64,000 nt of DNA from Komagataeibacter sp. FNDCR2. GTDB taxonomy: Bacteria > Pseudomonadota > Alphaproteobacteria > Acetobacterales > Acetobacteraceae. The translations under genes and the position numbers were made by a program. Under the pieces are notes generated by a model that did not search any database, was not told where the DNA came from, and saw only the letters and a list, made by a program, of their open reading frames with translations. The stretch is from assembly GCF_021295395.1 (NCBI RefSeq), contig NZ_JAIWOU010000001.1:313001-377000 (forward strand). Direction: 5' to 3'. Positions 26,467-35,416 of the stretch are shown in pieces. Each line of letters starts with the position of its first letter. Position 1 is the stretch's first letter.

Positions 26467-26846
26467 TAAGTGGCGCGCGCCATAAGAATAACGCCGGATA
26501 CGATTACAACCAGCCCCACGATCCGCATGGGATGGATCTGCTCCCCCAGGAAGGCGATGCCCGCCAGCACAGTCAGCACGATACCCAGCGCCACACAGGG
26601 GTAGGCCTGGGAGACATCAATGCGTGCCAGTACCAGAAGCCAGACGATGGCGCTGAGGCCAAACGCCACGAGACCCGCCACGACGGAAGGATTGAGCGCA
26701 ATGGCGAAGATGATCTGCCGCAGGTCCTCCCGCCCGGACAGGGCATTTTGCACGCGTGGCGCGGACATGCCGGTCTTGAGCAGGATCTGGGCTGATGAAG
26801 AAAGTAATACACTGACCAGAACGAGAACGATGGTCCCGAATTTCAT
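26466..26846 (-). CDS. Small DMT/SMR-type transporter, ArnE-like
   Basis: This 126-residue protein has four membrane helices. It starts MKFGTIVLVLVSVLLSSSAQ, then has QILLKTGMSAP, GLSAIVWLLVLARIDVSQAY and IAFLGEQIHPMRIVGLVVIV, the EamA half-size pattern shared by SMR pumps and the ArnE/ArnF flippase. Its start overlaps the stop of the upstream polytopic protein gene as ATGA. In this operon, with a UbiA-type prenyltransferase and two membrane enzymes, flipping a polyprenyl-phosphate sugar is more likely than drug efflux. That role is inferred from context. Confidence 0.75.
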   Translation of the reverse strand: MKFGTIVLVLVSVLLSSSAQILLKTGMSAPRVQNALSGREDLRQIIFAIALNPSVVAGLVAFGLSAIVWLLVLARIDVSQAYPCVALGIVLTVLAGIAFLGEQIHPMRIVGLVVIVSGVILMARAT

Positions 26847-28564
26847 GTTTTTATTCCTCTGGATGTCTCAAATACGCATAAACGTCCGAACCGCGCGATT
26901 GGCGTGAACGGATCGGATGGAACGCAATGATCGACTACGTAAGCTATGTCATGTTGCGCGGCGTAGCGCAGGCGGGCGGGCAGGTCCTTCAGTCGGGCGA
27001 CCTCCAGCAGCCTGTCGCGCCATGTCGGGTAATAGGCAGGCGCCCACATCACCGCTGAGCCGGAGGCCCGAATGATCCATGCCTGCCGGTGCGAAAAGTA
27101 ATTGAATACGACGGCGCCATTGAACAGTTGGTCCTGTTCGGCATCGATCGTGAAACCGGGCCGCGTCCCCCGTGATGTGCCGGGGGGAAGCAGGAACATC
27201 GCGTTTTCAGGGGTTTGCGCCCGTGCCCACAGGCCCAGCGCCTGCCAGTCGTTTCGTTGTTCGATGACCCGTCGTTCAGCGGAAAGGACGTGAACCCCAT
27301 GTACGACGCTGAACAGGACGACGGGCAGCAGCAATGCCGCCGCCACGCCATAACGCAGCCTTATGCCCGGTTCCGGCATCGCCCGGCGCAACAGCAGCAC
27401 GATAATGATCAGGGGCAGCATCCTGTCACTTGTACAGCCTGACAGGATCAGCGCGGGCGCCCATATGTAACGGTCTGATCCCGTGCGGGAAAATACCCAT
27501 CGGGTCGCAAGCCCGGCAACCGCCACGGCGGCCAGCAGGTGAACGGTGGTGCCAGAACGCAGCAGGTGCAGGTTAAGCAGCAGGCGCGAATGGGTGACAA
27601 AGGGCAGGAAAATTCCCGCAACCCAGACCGTGACCGCCCCCCAGAGTGCTACGGCAAGAAAGGATCCGGTTACCGACAACGCCGAAGACGCAGCCAGACC
27701 GCAGCAGAATACAACCAGGAAAGACCAGATATCTGACGAAGGTATCGTCCATATCAGGAAATGATACGGAAAAAACTCCTCCAGAAACGTGACGTAGTCA
27801 AAGGGGGGAACAGCCGTACTATAGGGATTGATGCGGATATTATGGATCACCGGCACGGCCAGAAGGGCAAAAATGGCCAGCCCTGCCATGGCATGGAGCA
27901 ATAGCGGGCGTAGTTGCCATTTTCCCTCGCGCCACTGGAACCACATAATGAATGCCATCGGCACCGCCGTCCAGACGGCGATGAACGCGTTGATGAAAAA
28001 GGTCACGCCATTCATCGCGAATGCGGCCGCCACGCGCCGTCGCGCCATCCAGGCAAGGGCGAGCAGGGTGGTTCCGTTGGCCAGTTCCGACTGCGTGAAA
28101 TAATCGATCAGCAGGCCACCGTCACCAGCGCGGGAATATCCACGCAGCAGGGAAGACAGTGATGCCAGCACGACGAACAGGCATTGCGCCCTGATACCGG
28201 CAACACCCACCAGCCTGGCCCAGGCCAGCAACCCGGTAAACAGTATTATCCGTGATATGATCTGGCATAATAACAGGACGGTATAGGCGTCCTGCCCATG
28301 CGCGTGACCGGCGAACAGCATCCAGAAACCGGATGCGTAAAAACGCAGGCTCTGGATGAACAGGTCATTTGCAAATTGTGGTTCGTCATACAGTCGCGCC
28401 AGAATGGGCAGGTGATAATAATTGTTTTCCTGCCCCCCGGCATAACCTGACACGACAATGGAAAACAGGGCGGCGGATATGATCAGTGCGGCCTGTACGC
28501 ACCAGTCGGGAATACGACGCGCCAACGGATGGGCCATTACCGGCGTCATGACGTGTGGCGTCAT
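26843..28564 (-). CDS. Large polytopic membrane protein, probable GT-C-like enzyme
   Basis: This 573-residue protein has about twelve membrane helices and a C-terminal soluble domain of roughly 130 residues (from VLSAERRVIEQRNDWQALGL to the end). An acidic/aromatic periplasmic loop after helix one (SGYAGGQENNYYHLPIL) resembles the loop of GT-C glycosyltransferases. I cannot place it in a precise family. Its start at 28564 abuts the stop of the HAD-UbiA gene with one base between, and its end overlaps the small transporter gene. The start is uncertain: another ATG lies five codons downstream and neither has a strong ribosome binding site. Confidence 0.7.
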   Translation of the reverse strand: MTPHVMTPVMAHPLARRIPDWCVQAALIISAALFSIVVSGYAGGQENNYYHLPILARLYDEPQFANDLFIQSLRFYASGFWMLFAGHAHGQDAYTVLLLCQIISRIILFTGLLAWARLVGVAGIRAQCLFVVLASLSSLLRGYSRAGDGGLLIDYFTQSELANGTTLLALAWMARRRVAAAFAMNGVTFFINAFIAVWTAVPMAFIMWFQWREGKWQLRPLLLHAMAGLAIFALLAVPVIHNIRINPYSTAVPPFDYVTFLEEFFPYHFLIWTIPSSDIWSFLVVFCCGLAASSALSVTGSFLAVALWGAVTVWVAGIFLPFVTHSRLLLNLHLLRSGTTVHLLAAVAVAGLATRWVFSRTGSDRYIWAPALILSGCTSDRMLPLIIIVLLLRRAMPEPGIRLRYGVAAALLLPVVLFSVVHGVHVLSAERRVIEQRNDWQALGLWARAQTPENAMFLLPPGTSRGTRPGFTIDAEQDQLFNGAVVFNYFSHRQAWIIRASGSAVMWAPAYYPTWRDRLLEVARLKDLPARLRYAAQHDIAYVVDHCVPSDPFTPIARFGRLCVFETSRGIKT

Positions 28565-28565
28565 C

Positions 28566-30005
28566 CTAGATCGCCGCAAGGACGACAAGGGTGGAAAACC
28601 CCACGGCAATCAGGCTGGTACGATCCCGTAGCGCCCAGATGACCGGGTCATCGTTCATCTGCCGCCGATGCGCCACCATGAGCGCGCGCGCCAGCAGGAA
28701 CAGAAGGATGGGCGGAAGTATCCATAAAATATAAGGACGCAAATATATTTCCCTGACTGCAGGAGAGGAAATATAAAGACAGAAAACCGTGACCGCGTTT
28801 GTGCCGCATGTGGCGGCCAGCGCGGCCAGGATGAAAAGATCATCCTTGCGATAGGCCCGCGAACTTGATTCCGGCAGGTTCCCGTCCAGACGGACCAGCA
28901 GTTCGGTATATCGCTTGATCAGCGCGAGAGAGGTGAACACGAACAGGGAAAACGCCAGCAGCCATTCCGACAGCACTATTCCCGTCGCGGTTCCCCCGCC
29001 CAGAAGCCGCGCGGTGTATAAAAGCGCAAGCCCCACGACATCACCAAGCATCTTGCGTTTGAGCCAGAAGGAATACCCCGTTGTCAGTGCCACATAACCC
29101 GCAAGGGTGAAGGAAAACAGCCATGGCAGAAACAGGCAGGCCATGACGGCGCATAACCCCAGTAACGGAATGGCCGCCAGCGCCGCATGAACCGACAGGG
29201 CGCCACTGGCCAGGGGGCGTTTCCTTTTGGAAGGGTGCTGCCGGTCATCGCCCAGATCCGCCAGATCGTTCAGCAGGTATATGGCCGATGCCGCCGCACA
29301 GAAAGCCGCAAAAGCCACGCAGCTTTCCACCATTGTATGAATACTGAAATCATGCGCGGCTAGTGCGGGCATGAAAACAAGTACATTCTTGGCATATTGA
29401 TGTACCCGCAGCGCCCGTCGCCATACTTTCAGCGACTGGCGGGGTTTTTCCATTATATCGACATTGCCGAATGTATTCAGGGTGCGCGACGATCTGGCGT
29501 CAAGACCGATCGCGTGGCAACGGTTGGCGTGACGCCAGATTGCCAGGTCGTCACGATGGTTGCCGACATAATCAAAACCCTTGTCGCCAAACCTGTCGAT
29601 CAGGACCTTCGCCTTGTTGGAGGCGGCAAGGTTGTGGTCCATATTGCTGGCGAACAGCCCGTCGAACCGGCCCAGATGGGCGGAAACGGCCTGGGCGAAA
29701 CGCTCGTTCGATGCGGTGGCGAGATAGACGGGCCGCCCCTGTGCCTTTGCCTCGTCAATCAGGCGCAGGACGGACTGGTGATAGGGCAGGGTGGCCACAT
29801 CCACCTGCGCGCGCGATGCCAGCACATCCTTCAGGCAGGCGCGTCCGCGAAAGAGCGAGAGCACGACAAGGGGCAGGCTGGCCGGAGCCCGACCGATGTA
29901 ACTGAAGAAGGATTCTATCAGAAGATCCGTTGCAATCAGGGTGCCGTCCAGATCAACGACAAGAGGATATGAGGGCTTTTCACCCGACAATGCTGCCAGT
30001 GCCAT
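28566..30005 (-). CDS. HAD phosphatase fused to UbiA-family prenyltransferase
   Basis: This 479-residue fusion has an N-terminal HAD phosphatase (DLDGTLIATD with nucleophile and acid Asp at residues 18 and 20, then YLATASNERFAQAV, and DYVGNHRDDLAIW). From about residue 200 a UbiA membrane domain follows, with NDLADLGDDRQHPSKRKRPL as the Asp-rich prenyl-diphosphate motif. Such UbiA proteins resemble the 5-phosphoribosyl-decaprenyl-phosphate synthase of arabinan synthesis, where a phosphatase removes the 5-phosphate; the fusion would do both steps. ATG at 30005 is chosen, with GAGG before it. No DprE1/DprE2 epimerase genes are seen here, so the final donor may be a ribose form. Confidence 0.85.
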   Translation of the reverse strand: MALAALSGEKPSYPLVVDLDGTLIATDLLIESFFSYIGRAPASLPLVVLSLFRGRACLKDVLASRAQVDVATLPYHQSVLRLIDEAKAQGRPVYLATASNERFAQAVSAHLGRFDGLFASNMDHNLAASNKAKVLIDRFGDKGFDYVGNHRDDLAIWRHANRCHAIGLDARSSRTLNTFGNVDIMEKPRQSLKVWRRALRVHQYAKNVLVFMPALAAHDFSIHTMVESCVAFAAFCAAASAIYLLNDLADLGDDRQHPSKRKRPLASGALSVHAALAAIPLLGLCAVMACLFLPWLFSFTLAGYVALTTGYSFWLKRKMLGDVVGLALLYTARLLGGGTATGIVLSEWLLAFSLFVFTSLALIKRYTELLVRLDGNLPESSSRAYRKDDLFILAALAATCGTNAVTVFCLYISSPAVREIYLRPYILWILPPILLFLLARALMVAHRRQMNDDPVIWALRDRTSLIAVGFSTLVVLAAI

Positions 30006-30180
30006 TTTCGCCTCAATACAGGTTGCTTTCAACGCAAGTATCGGAACCGTGGTAATGGCGCATGTCTTTGCCGCATGGGAACCGGGCCAGGCTGATAAAA
30101 GCGCCTGCCGTTGAACGGAGCAGTCCCCATGCGGTTGCTCTGCACCGTTACATATTTTTTGTCAGGAATAAGGCGATCAC

Positions 30181-31575
30181 TCATCCACGCGCGGGCCACC
30201 CCAGATCGCGACGGAGCATGAAGGCCAGAACGGCAACACCCAGCGCCGCGATGAACAGATAGGATTGTACGATATTCAGCGGCGTATCGGCCAGAAAATT
30301 AAGCGGCGCCAATGAGTTGGCGCAAAGTGTGAACGTCACGGCCAGTAAACCCCACAGCATCCCGCGCCGCGTGGTTTCCCGACCGTTCCGGAGCAGCGCC
30401 ATAAACACCAGTGAGAACAGCGGCAGCAGGATGCCATAATGGTGTTCCCATGCGACCGGGGATGCCGCCGTAAAGCACAGGGCTGCAATCATGAACGATG
30501 TTATGCCCGCCAGCGGGGTCATGGCCATCCGGGCCACCCACAGCGCGGCTGTAAGCATCGCCAGCGTGAAGAACAGGGTTAATATGTGGACGAAGGCATT
30601 GTAGGGCGCGAAATGCTGCGCATCCCATATCAGGTTGGGGCCGTTTCCGATCAGGCGGTTAAGCAGCCCGTTAAGGGACTGGTTGGCGTAAAAGCTTTCG
30701 CCATGCTGGCCGATAAAGCCCAGCACATGCAGGTAGCTGACCGGCCATGCCCATCCGTACAATACACCTGAAAGGAAATAGCCCAGGACACAACATATCC
30801 CCGCCCCGCCGATAAAAGCCAGATCACGCCGTACCGCGCCCCACAGGAGGAAAAGCGCCATCTGCGGTTTTACCAGCGCGGACAGCCCGATCAGGATACC
30901 CGCCCATCTCGACTGACCGCGTGCAAGGAAATAGCAGGCGAAAACAAACAGCGCGTCCAGAAAGATCTGGATCTGGCCCAGATAGACCGCGCGCATGAGT
31001 GGATAGAAACATAGCGTGCCCAGTGCCGCACAGGCCATGAGCCACAGGCGGCCATCGCGCTGGCCCGGCAGGGTCAGAAGCCGCGCCAGTTGCAGGTCAA
31101 GCAGCATCATGCCCGGTGCGATGGATATCCATGCCAGGACTGCAAGGATGTTGAGGAAACGGATATCGGACGTGCCACCCAACGGCAGCCACTGGAGCGC
31201 AAGCAGGGATGTCAACGGGTACTGGAACTTGGTTCCCAGCCCGAAAAAGAAGTGTTCGTAGGCATCGCTATCGGGATTGCTCCATAACCAGTCCCGAACC
31301 GCGAGCATGGGATTCCATGAATCCGTGCCGCCCAGGCGTTCAATCGCATGTAATGTAACAATATTATTGACGAAATCGGGACTTTCCATAGGAATGTCCG
31401 CCCCGCCGCGCGTCATGTACCAATGTAGTGCTGTAATGAACATGCCGATCAGCAGCATGGAAAGCGGAATGAAAATACTGGCCCGGCGCAGATTCTGGAC
31501 CAGCCGCGTGTCCTGTGGTTGCGCAGGGGCGGCATCCATATGTGCCGATGTGAGTGAATCGACAAAATCCGACAT
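30181..31575 (-). CDS. GT87-family polyprenol-phosphate-sugar-dependent glycosyltransferase
   Basis: This 464-residue protein has about ten membrane helices and belongs to the GT87/DUF2029 group. An N-terminal periplasmic loop (SWNPMLAVRDWLWSNPDSDA) and a basic, Pro/Lys segment ALVKPQMALFLLWGAVRRDL are typical; this family uses polyprenyl-phosphate mannose or pentose. AAGGAG lies before the ATG at 31575, so the first 20 residues of the longer frame are excluded. It is the promoter-proximal gene of the leftward operon; the HAD-UbiA protein encoded downstream may supply its donor. Confidence 0.82.
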   Translation of the reverse strand: MSDFVDSLTSAHMDAAPAQPQDTRLVQNLRRASIFIPLSMLLIGMFITALHWYMTRGGADIPMESPDFVNNIVTLHAIERLGGTDSWNPMLAVRDWLWSNPDSDAYEHFFFGLGTKFQYPLTSLLALQWLPLGGTSDIRFLNILAVLAWISIAPGMMLLDLQLARLLTLPGQRDGRLWLMACAALGTLCFYPLMRAVYLGQIQIFLDALFVFACYFLARGQSRWAGILIGLSALVKPQMALFLLWGAVRRDLAFIGGAGICCVLGYFLSGVLYGWAWPVSYLHVLGFIGQHGESFYANQSLNGLLNRLIGNGPNLIWDAQHFAPYNAFVHILTLFFTLAMLTAALWVARMAMTPLAGITSFMIAALCFTAASPVAWEHHYGILLPLFSLVFMALLRNGRETTRRGMLWGLLAVTFTLCANSLAPLNFLADTPLNIVQSYLFIAALGVAVLAFMLRRDLGWPARG

Positions 31576-31780
31576 ACCCGTTTCTCCTTGCCAGCCAGTC
31601 CTGTCCGACAGGCTGAACCCACGGGCGCATCGCAAGTTTCCCTTATAAATATTGCATGGTTCATCAATGCGGCTGTCCGTGTCCGTATATCGTTAAATAT
31701 TGACGTAACGGTTTTTCGTGCCTGCATCTTTCCCTGTGACACTGCGTTACATGCGCGTAATGGAATAAAATGAGCGACAT

Positions 31781-32584
31781 ATGCAGCGGCTGACCCTCTT
31801 CGCGAAAGGTAATGTCGATGTTCATGACACACTGCATTCGTGCCGGATCGGCGGTGCATTACGCTGGAACGGTATCAGTGACGTTATCCGTAAAAACTAT
31901 TCCGGATTGACGGCGCGCGTACGTCACGAAACATGGACACGTTCGGACGCCCTGCTGGCGGCAACCGGATCCGTGCCCGATTCACTGGCCGCGCGCGATG
32001 TGCCGTTGGGCAGTTATCCGGCATCCAGCCAGTTCAGCGATGCCATATTCACCACCGCATCCGACGCGGTCATCCTGTCGATCCAGCCCGATGTGACATC
32101 CAGCATGTTGCGGCACCGCACGGAAGGTTATTACCTGTACGCTCCCGATATAGCGAACTGGCGTAGCGAGGACAGGGCATGGCTGCGGCAGGATTTTGAA
32201 ACACTGGGTCTGCTCACGCCGGAACAGTCAATGTCCAATCTGGCCGCCATTGTCGAGCGCCTGCGTGCGGTGAACGACGTGCCGGTACTGGTCTATAACC
32301 TGTCCTTTATTATGCCCGGTGACGTCGTTCACTGCCATATGGGGCTGGATGAGACCTATCCGACCCGAATTCGGCGTTTTAATCTCGCACTTGTGGAACT
32401 TTCACAAGAAATAGGCATCTCTATTATTGATGTGGATGCTGTTGTCGCGCGCCATGGAACGGACAGGCTCAAACTGGATACCGTTCACCTGACGCCCGAG
32501 GGTTATGAACAGGTAACATACGAAACAGCCCGCGTACTCGACGACATTGGCGTATTTGACAGTGTGAGGAACAGGGACCCATGA
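31781..32584 (+). CDS. SGNH-hydrolase-like protein A
   Basis: This 267-residue cytoplasmic-looking protein has a C-terminal SGNH block V, LDTVHLTPEGYEQ, with Asp233 and His236. It also has the ILSIQPDVTSSMLRHRTEGY and RIRRFNLALVELSQEIGISI segments. The N-terminal GDS-like position reads KGNVDVHDTL, so the usual nucleophilic Ser is not evident. SGNH proteins act as esterases or O-acyltransferases. Two other genes here (33627-34493, 36741-38123) share parts of this sequence. The start at 31781 is the first plausible ATG after a 205-base divergent gap. Its last four bases, ATGA, start the glycosyltransferase gene. Confidence 0.72.
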   Translation: MQRLTLFAKGNVDVHDTLHSCRIGGALRWNGISDVIRKNYSGLTARVRHETWTRSDALLAATGSVPDSLAARDVPLGSYPASSQFSDAIFTTASDAVILSIQPDVTSSMLRHRTEGYYLYAPDIANWRSEDRAWLRQDFETLGLLTPEQSMSNLAAIVERLRAVNDVPVLVYNLSFIMPGDVVHCHMGLDETYPTRIRRFNLALVELSQEIGISIIDVDAVVARHGTDRLKLDTVHLTPEGYEQVTYETARVLDDIGVFDSVRNRDP

Positions 32585-33630
32585 AAGCAAGTGTCATCAT
32601 CCGGTCCAGAAACGAGGCCGACCGCCTGCGGCTGACGCTGACATCGCTTGCCTGCCAGAGCGAAGGCGCGCAGGTGGTCGTGGTCAATGACGGCTCCACC
32701 GATCACACCATGGACGTGATCGGGGCGGCGGCGGGGGAGCTGGATATTGTCGCCATCCACCATGCCCGCGCGGCCGGGCGCTCCGCCGCCGCGAATGCCG
32801 GCGCGGCAGTGGCTGCGGGTGATATCCTGATCTTTCTGGATGGCGATACCCTGGCGGGCCCCGATCTGGTGGCGGAGCATCTGCAATCCCATGTACAGCA
32901 GGCGGGCGCGGTCGCGCGGGGGGAAAATTATCACCTGCGCTGCACCCGCCCGTTCCGCGATCCACAGACAGGCACCCCGCAACCGGGGGAAGAGGAACGG
33001 GTCGCACGCATGAGCCCCGGCGAACGTGCGCGCGCGGTCGTGACGCGCCAGCAGATCATGACGGATTTCGCCGCGATTGACCGGCGCGCCCAGCCGGGGG
33101 TCTATCCCGGTTACGGGCCGCGCAAGCTTTATGAACTGGAAATGGACGCCCTGCGCCACCAGGGGGATTGCGATGTGTTGTGGGCCGCCGCAGCGGGCGC
33201 GAACCAGTCGGTGCCCCGGCAGGCTTTTGTGGAATCCGGCGGGTTCCACCCGGATATCTCGATCAACGAACACCGCGAACTCGCGCTGCGGCTGTGTCAG
33301 GCCGGGCTTAGAATGGTGCCCTGCGCCGCGCGCAGTTACCACATGATCCATCGCAGCGGCTGGCGGGATCCGCTGGAAGACCAGGATTGGGAGGCCGTTT
33401 TCTATCAGGCTCATCCGCGTGTGGATGTGGCGCTGCTTCCCATATTATGGCGCAGCCTCAGTGATACGCACAGCGTGCAGGAGCATGCCCGCATCCTTTC
33501 CCTGCCGCAACTATCCGCAATCGCCACGCGTTACCGGACGCTCGATACACCCGATGCCGTGCGTGACGCGTATATGGCGGCAATGAATGTGCCGCCGTCA
33601 CACATCATGGATGAAGGAGTGCCCCGATGA
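32581..33630 (+). CDS. Family 2 glycosyltransferase of the lipoyl-linked cluster
   Basis: This 349-residue GT-A protein starts MKASVIIRSRNEADRLRLTL and has VVVVNDGSTDHTMDVIG, AAANAGAAVAAGDILIFLDG and the metal-binding DGDT at about residue 87. SGGFHPDISINEHRELALRL lies in the second half. A C-terminal part of about 70 residues is not explained by the catalytic fold. Both ends overlap neighbours by ATGA, so it is translationally coupled between SGNH-like proteins A and B. Its presence indicates that the cluster acts on a glycan or glycosylated carrier. Confidence 0.85.
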   Translation: MKASVIIRSRNEADRLRLTLTSLACQSEGAQVVVVNDGSTDHTMDVIGAAAGELDIVAIHHARAAGRSAAANAGAAVAAGDILIFLDGDTLAGPDLVAEHLQSHVQQAGAVARGENYHLRCTRPFRDPQTGTPQPGEEERVARMSPGERARAVVTRQQIMTDFAAIDRRAQPGVYPGYGPRKLYELEMDALRHQGDCDVLWAAAAGANQSVPRQAFVESGGFHPDISINEHRELALRLCQAGLRMVPCAARSYHMIHRSGWRDPLEDQDWEAVFYQAHPRVDVALLPILWRSLSDTHSVQEHARILSLPQLSAIATRYRTLDTPDAVRDAYMAAMNVPPSHIMDEGVPR

Positions 33631-34493
33631 CGCAGCTCCATATTGCCACCTTCACCACCGAAAACGAACTGCCGGCCCTGACCCGCATGCTGGCCCTGCT
33701 GGGCGAAAGGCTGGGGGCGGAAGGTGTGACCATGTCGCACCAGGCGGCGGCGGGGCATGACGCCCTGCTTGATATGCCCGAAGGCAGCGTGCGCGTTGTC
33801 TCGCTGGCCCATGAGCTGGCGAACGCGCATGTGCCATGGGCGGAAGCGGAACGCATGCTGGAACACAGATGCGCCGCGTTATGCGAGCGCGGCGATCCGG
33901 TCGTGATCATGACGGTATTCCGGCATGTGGATCTTCCCGGCGAGGATGATCATACCCGGAGCCACGCGCTGCGCGTGCGTATCCGCCGGCTGAACTTTCT
34001 GGCCACCGAACTATCCCGTCGCCATGGCGTGTTCGTGGCCGACCTGGACCGGATACTGGCCGATACGGGGGGCGTGCCCCTGCGCACGGATTACCGTCTT
34101 GGCGGTGATGCGGCGGTGGAGCTTGCTGCGCAGGGTCTGGCGCAGGTGGTCGTCAATAACGCGCTCGACGCCGTCATGCCGTTCGAGGCGCAGGAGCGCG
34201 TCATGGCCGCACTTCTGGCCGCGTGCCCGGTCCAGCGGCATGCGGCTGATGTCATGCCACAGGAAGTGATCAGCATGGGGCGCGGACGGCGGCGGCAGAT
34301 TGTCACCACCATTACCGACACAGTGGATGAAAACCATATGGCCACAATGATCAGGCGCGTGCTCAGGGGCGAGATCCCGCCACGGCAGGCATTTGAAAAA
34401 CTGGTCAGCGCGGTGCGTAAACGCGGGCTGCGTGACAGTATCGACGCCATCACGTCGGGCATGTTCCGCCTGCTGCGCGCGAGTGCTCCATGA
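33627..34493 (+). CDS. SGNH-like protein B, catalytic His not conserved
   Basis: This 288-residue protein aligns by eye with SGNH-like protein A over LRVRIRRLNFLATELSRRHG and VADLDRILADTGGVPLRTDY. Where A has Asp-x2-His (DTVHLT), B has TDYRLGG, so the His is lost. An Asn-x-Ser/Cys nucleophile motif is not obvious. A roughly 85-residue C-terminal extension (QERVMAALLAACP to the end) is rich in Arg and unlike A. It may be a non-catalytic partner or scaffold. Start and stop overlap neighbours by four bases each. Confidence 0.65.
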   Translation: MTQLHIATFTTENELPALTRMLALLGERLGAEGVTMSHQAAAGHDALLDMPEGSVRVVSLAHELANAHVPWAEAERMLEHRCAALCERGDPVVIMTVFRHVDLPGEDDHTRSHALRVRIRRLNFLATELSRRHGVFVADLDRILADTGGVPLRTDYRLGGDAAVELAAQGLAQVVVNNALDAVMPFEAQERVMAALLAACPVQRHAADVMPQEVISMGRGRRRQIVTTITDTVDENHMATMIRRVLRGEIPPRQAFEKLVSAVRKRGLRDSIDAITSGMFRLLRASAP

Positions 34494-35416
34494 CGCCGGT
34501 TGAGATGTTGCGCGGCATGATGCTGATCCGCGCGTTCGAGGATGCGCTGGCGCGGCGCCGGGATCATGGCTTCCAGCTCCTTTCCTCGGGTGAGGAAGCG
34601 GTGGCGGTGGGGCTGGCCTCGGCGCTGGAGGAAGGAGACCAGCTTCTGACAGGGGGGCGCTCCATCGGCCCGGCGCTGGCGCGCGGCGTCGCACCGGAGC
34701 GGCTGATGGCGGAACTGCTGGGCCGCACGGGGGGGATGAACCGGGGGCGCGCGGGGCGTGGCCACCTGTCGGATCCGGCGGCCGGTTTTTTTGGCGCGCA
34801 TGCCGTGGTGGGTGGGAATATCAGCATCGCCGCCGGGGTCGCGCTGGCGCGGCAGATGGACCATGACAGCGGGATCGTCGCCATCATGTTCGGCGATGGC
34901 GCGTGTGGGGAGGGCGCCCTGCATGAGACCCTGAACATGGCGGCGCTATGGAAACTGCCGCTGCTGTTCGTGTGCAACAACAACCAGCTTTCCGTTTCCA
35001 CCGCGCGCGCGGATGCGCTGGCGGTGGCGCGGCTGTCCGATCTGGGCGCGACATTCGGCATGTGGGCGCGCACGGTTGACGGGCTGGATGTGCGTGCGGT
35101 GGCGCAGGCCGCGGCGGAGGCGGTGCTTCATGTCCGCTCCGGTCTGGGGCCTGCGTTTTTGGAATGTGTTTCCATCCGCCTGCGTTCACATTCCACAACG
35201 GCGCGCGAAACGCGCAGCCGCGCCGAACTGGCCGAACTGCAGGCGCTGTGTCCCATCCGGCGCTATGTGTCCGTGCTGATGGAACGCGGCGATCTGGACG
35301 CAGCGCAACGCGATCACCTGTCGCTTGAGGCCACGATACGCGCGGAAGGCGCGCTGGGCAGTGCCGATGCCTCGCCCTATCCGGATGCACGGGAGGTCAT
35401 GCTTCATGTTGGATAA
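34490..35416 (+). CDS. TPP-dependent 2-oxoacid dehydrogenase E1 alpha subunit
   Basis: This 308-residue protein has the thiamine-diphosphate fold of pyruvate/acetoin/branched-chain dehydrogenase E1 alpha. The GDG...NN TPP-magnesium motif is FGDGACGEGALHETLNMAAL (from about residue 134) ending CNNNQLS at 162-168. IRLRSHSTTARE carries a conserved His234. E1 alpha decarboxylates a 2-oxoacid and, with E1 beta, transfers the acyl group to a lipoyl domain. It is shorter than typical PDH E1 alpha (about 320-370). The next gene encodes the beta subunit, overlapping it by 11 bases. The 2-oxoacid substrate is unknown; housekeeping PDH is normally encoded with E2 and E3, absent here. Confidence 0.9.
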   Translation: MTPVEMLRGMMLIRAFEDALARRRDHGFQLLSSGEEAVAVGLASALEEGDQLLTGGRSIGPALARGVAPERLMAELLGRTGGMNRGRAGRGHLSDPAAGFFGAHAVVGGNISIAAGVALARQMDHDSGIVAIMFGDGACGEGALHETLNMAALWKLPLLFVCNNNQLSVSTARADALAVARLSDLGATFGMWARTVDGLDVRAVAQAAAEAVLHVRSGLGPAFLECVSIRLRSHSTTARETRSRAELAELQALCPIRRYVSVLMERGDLDAAQRDHLSLEATIRAEGALGSADASPYPDAREVMLHVG

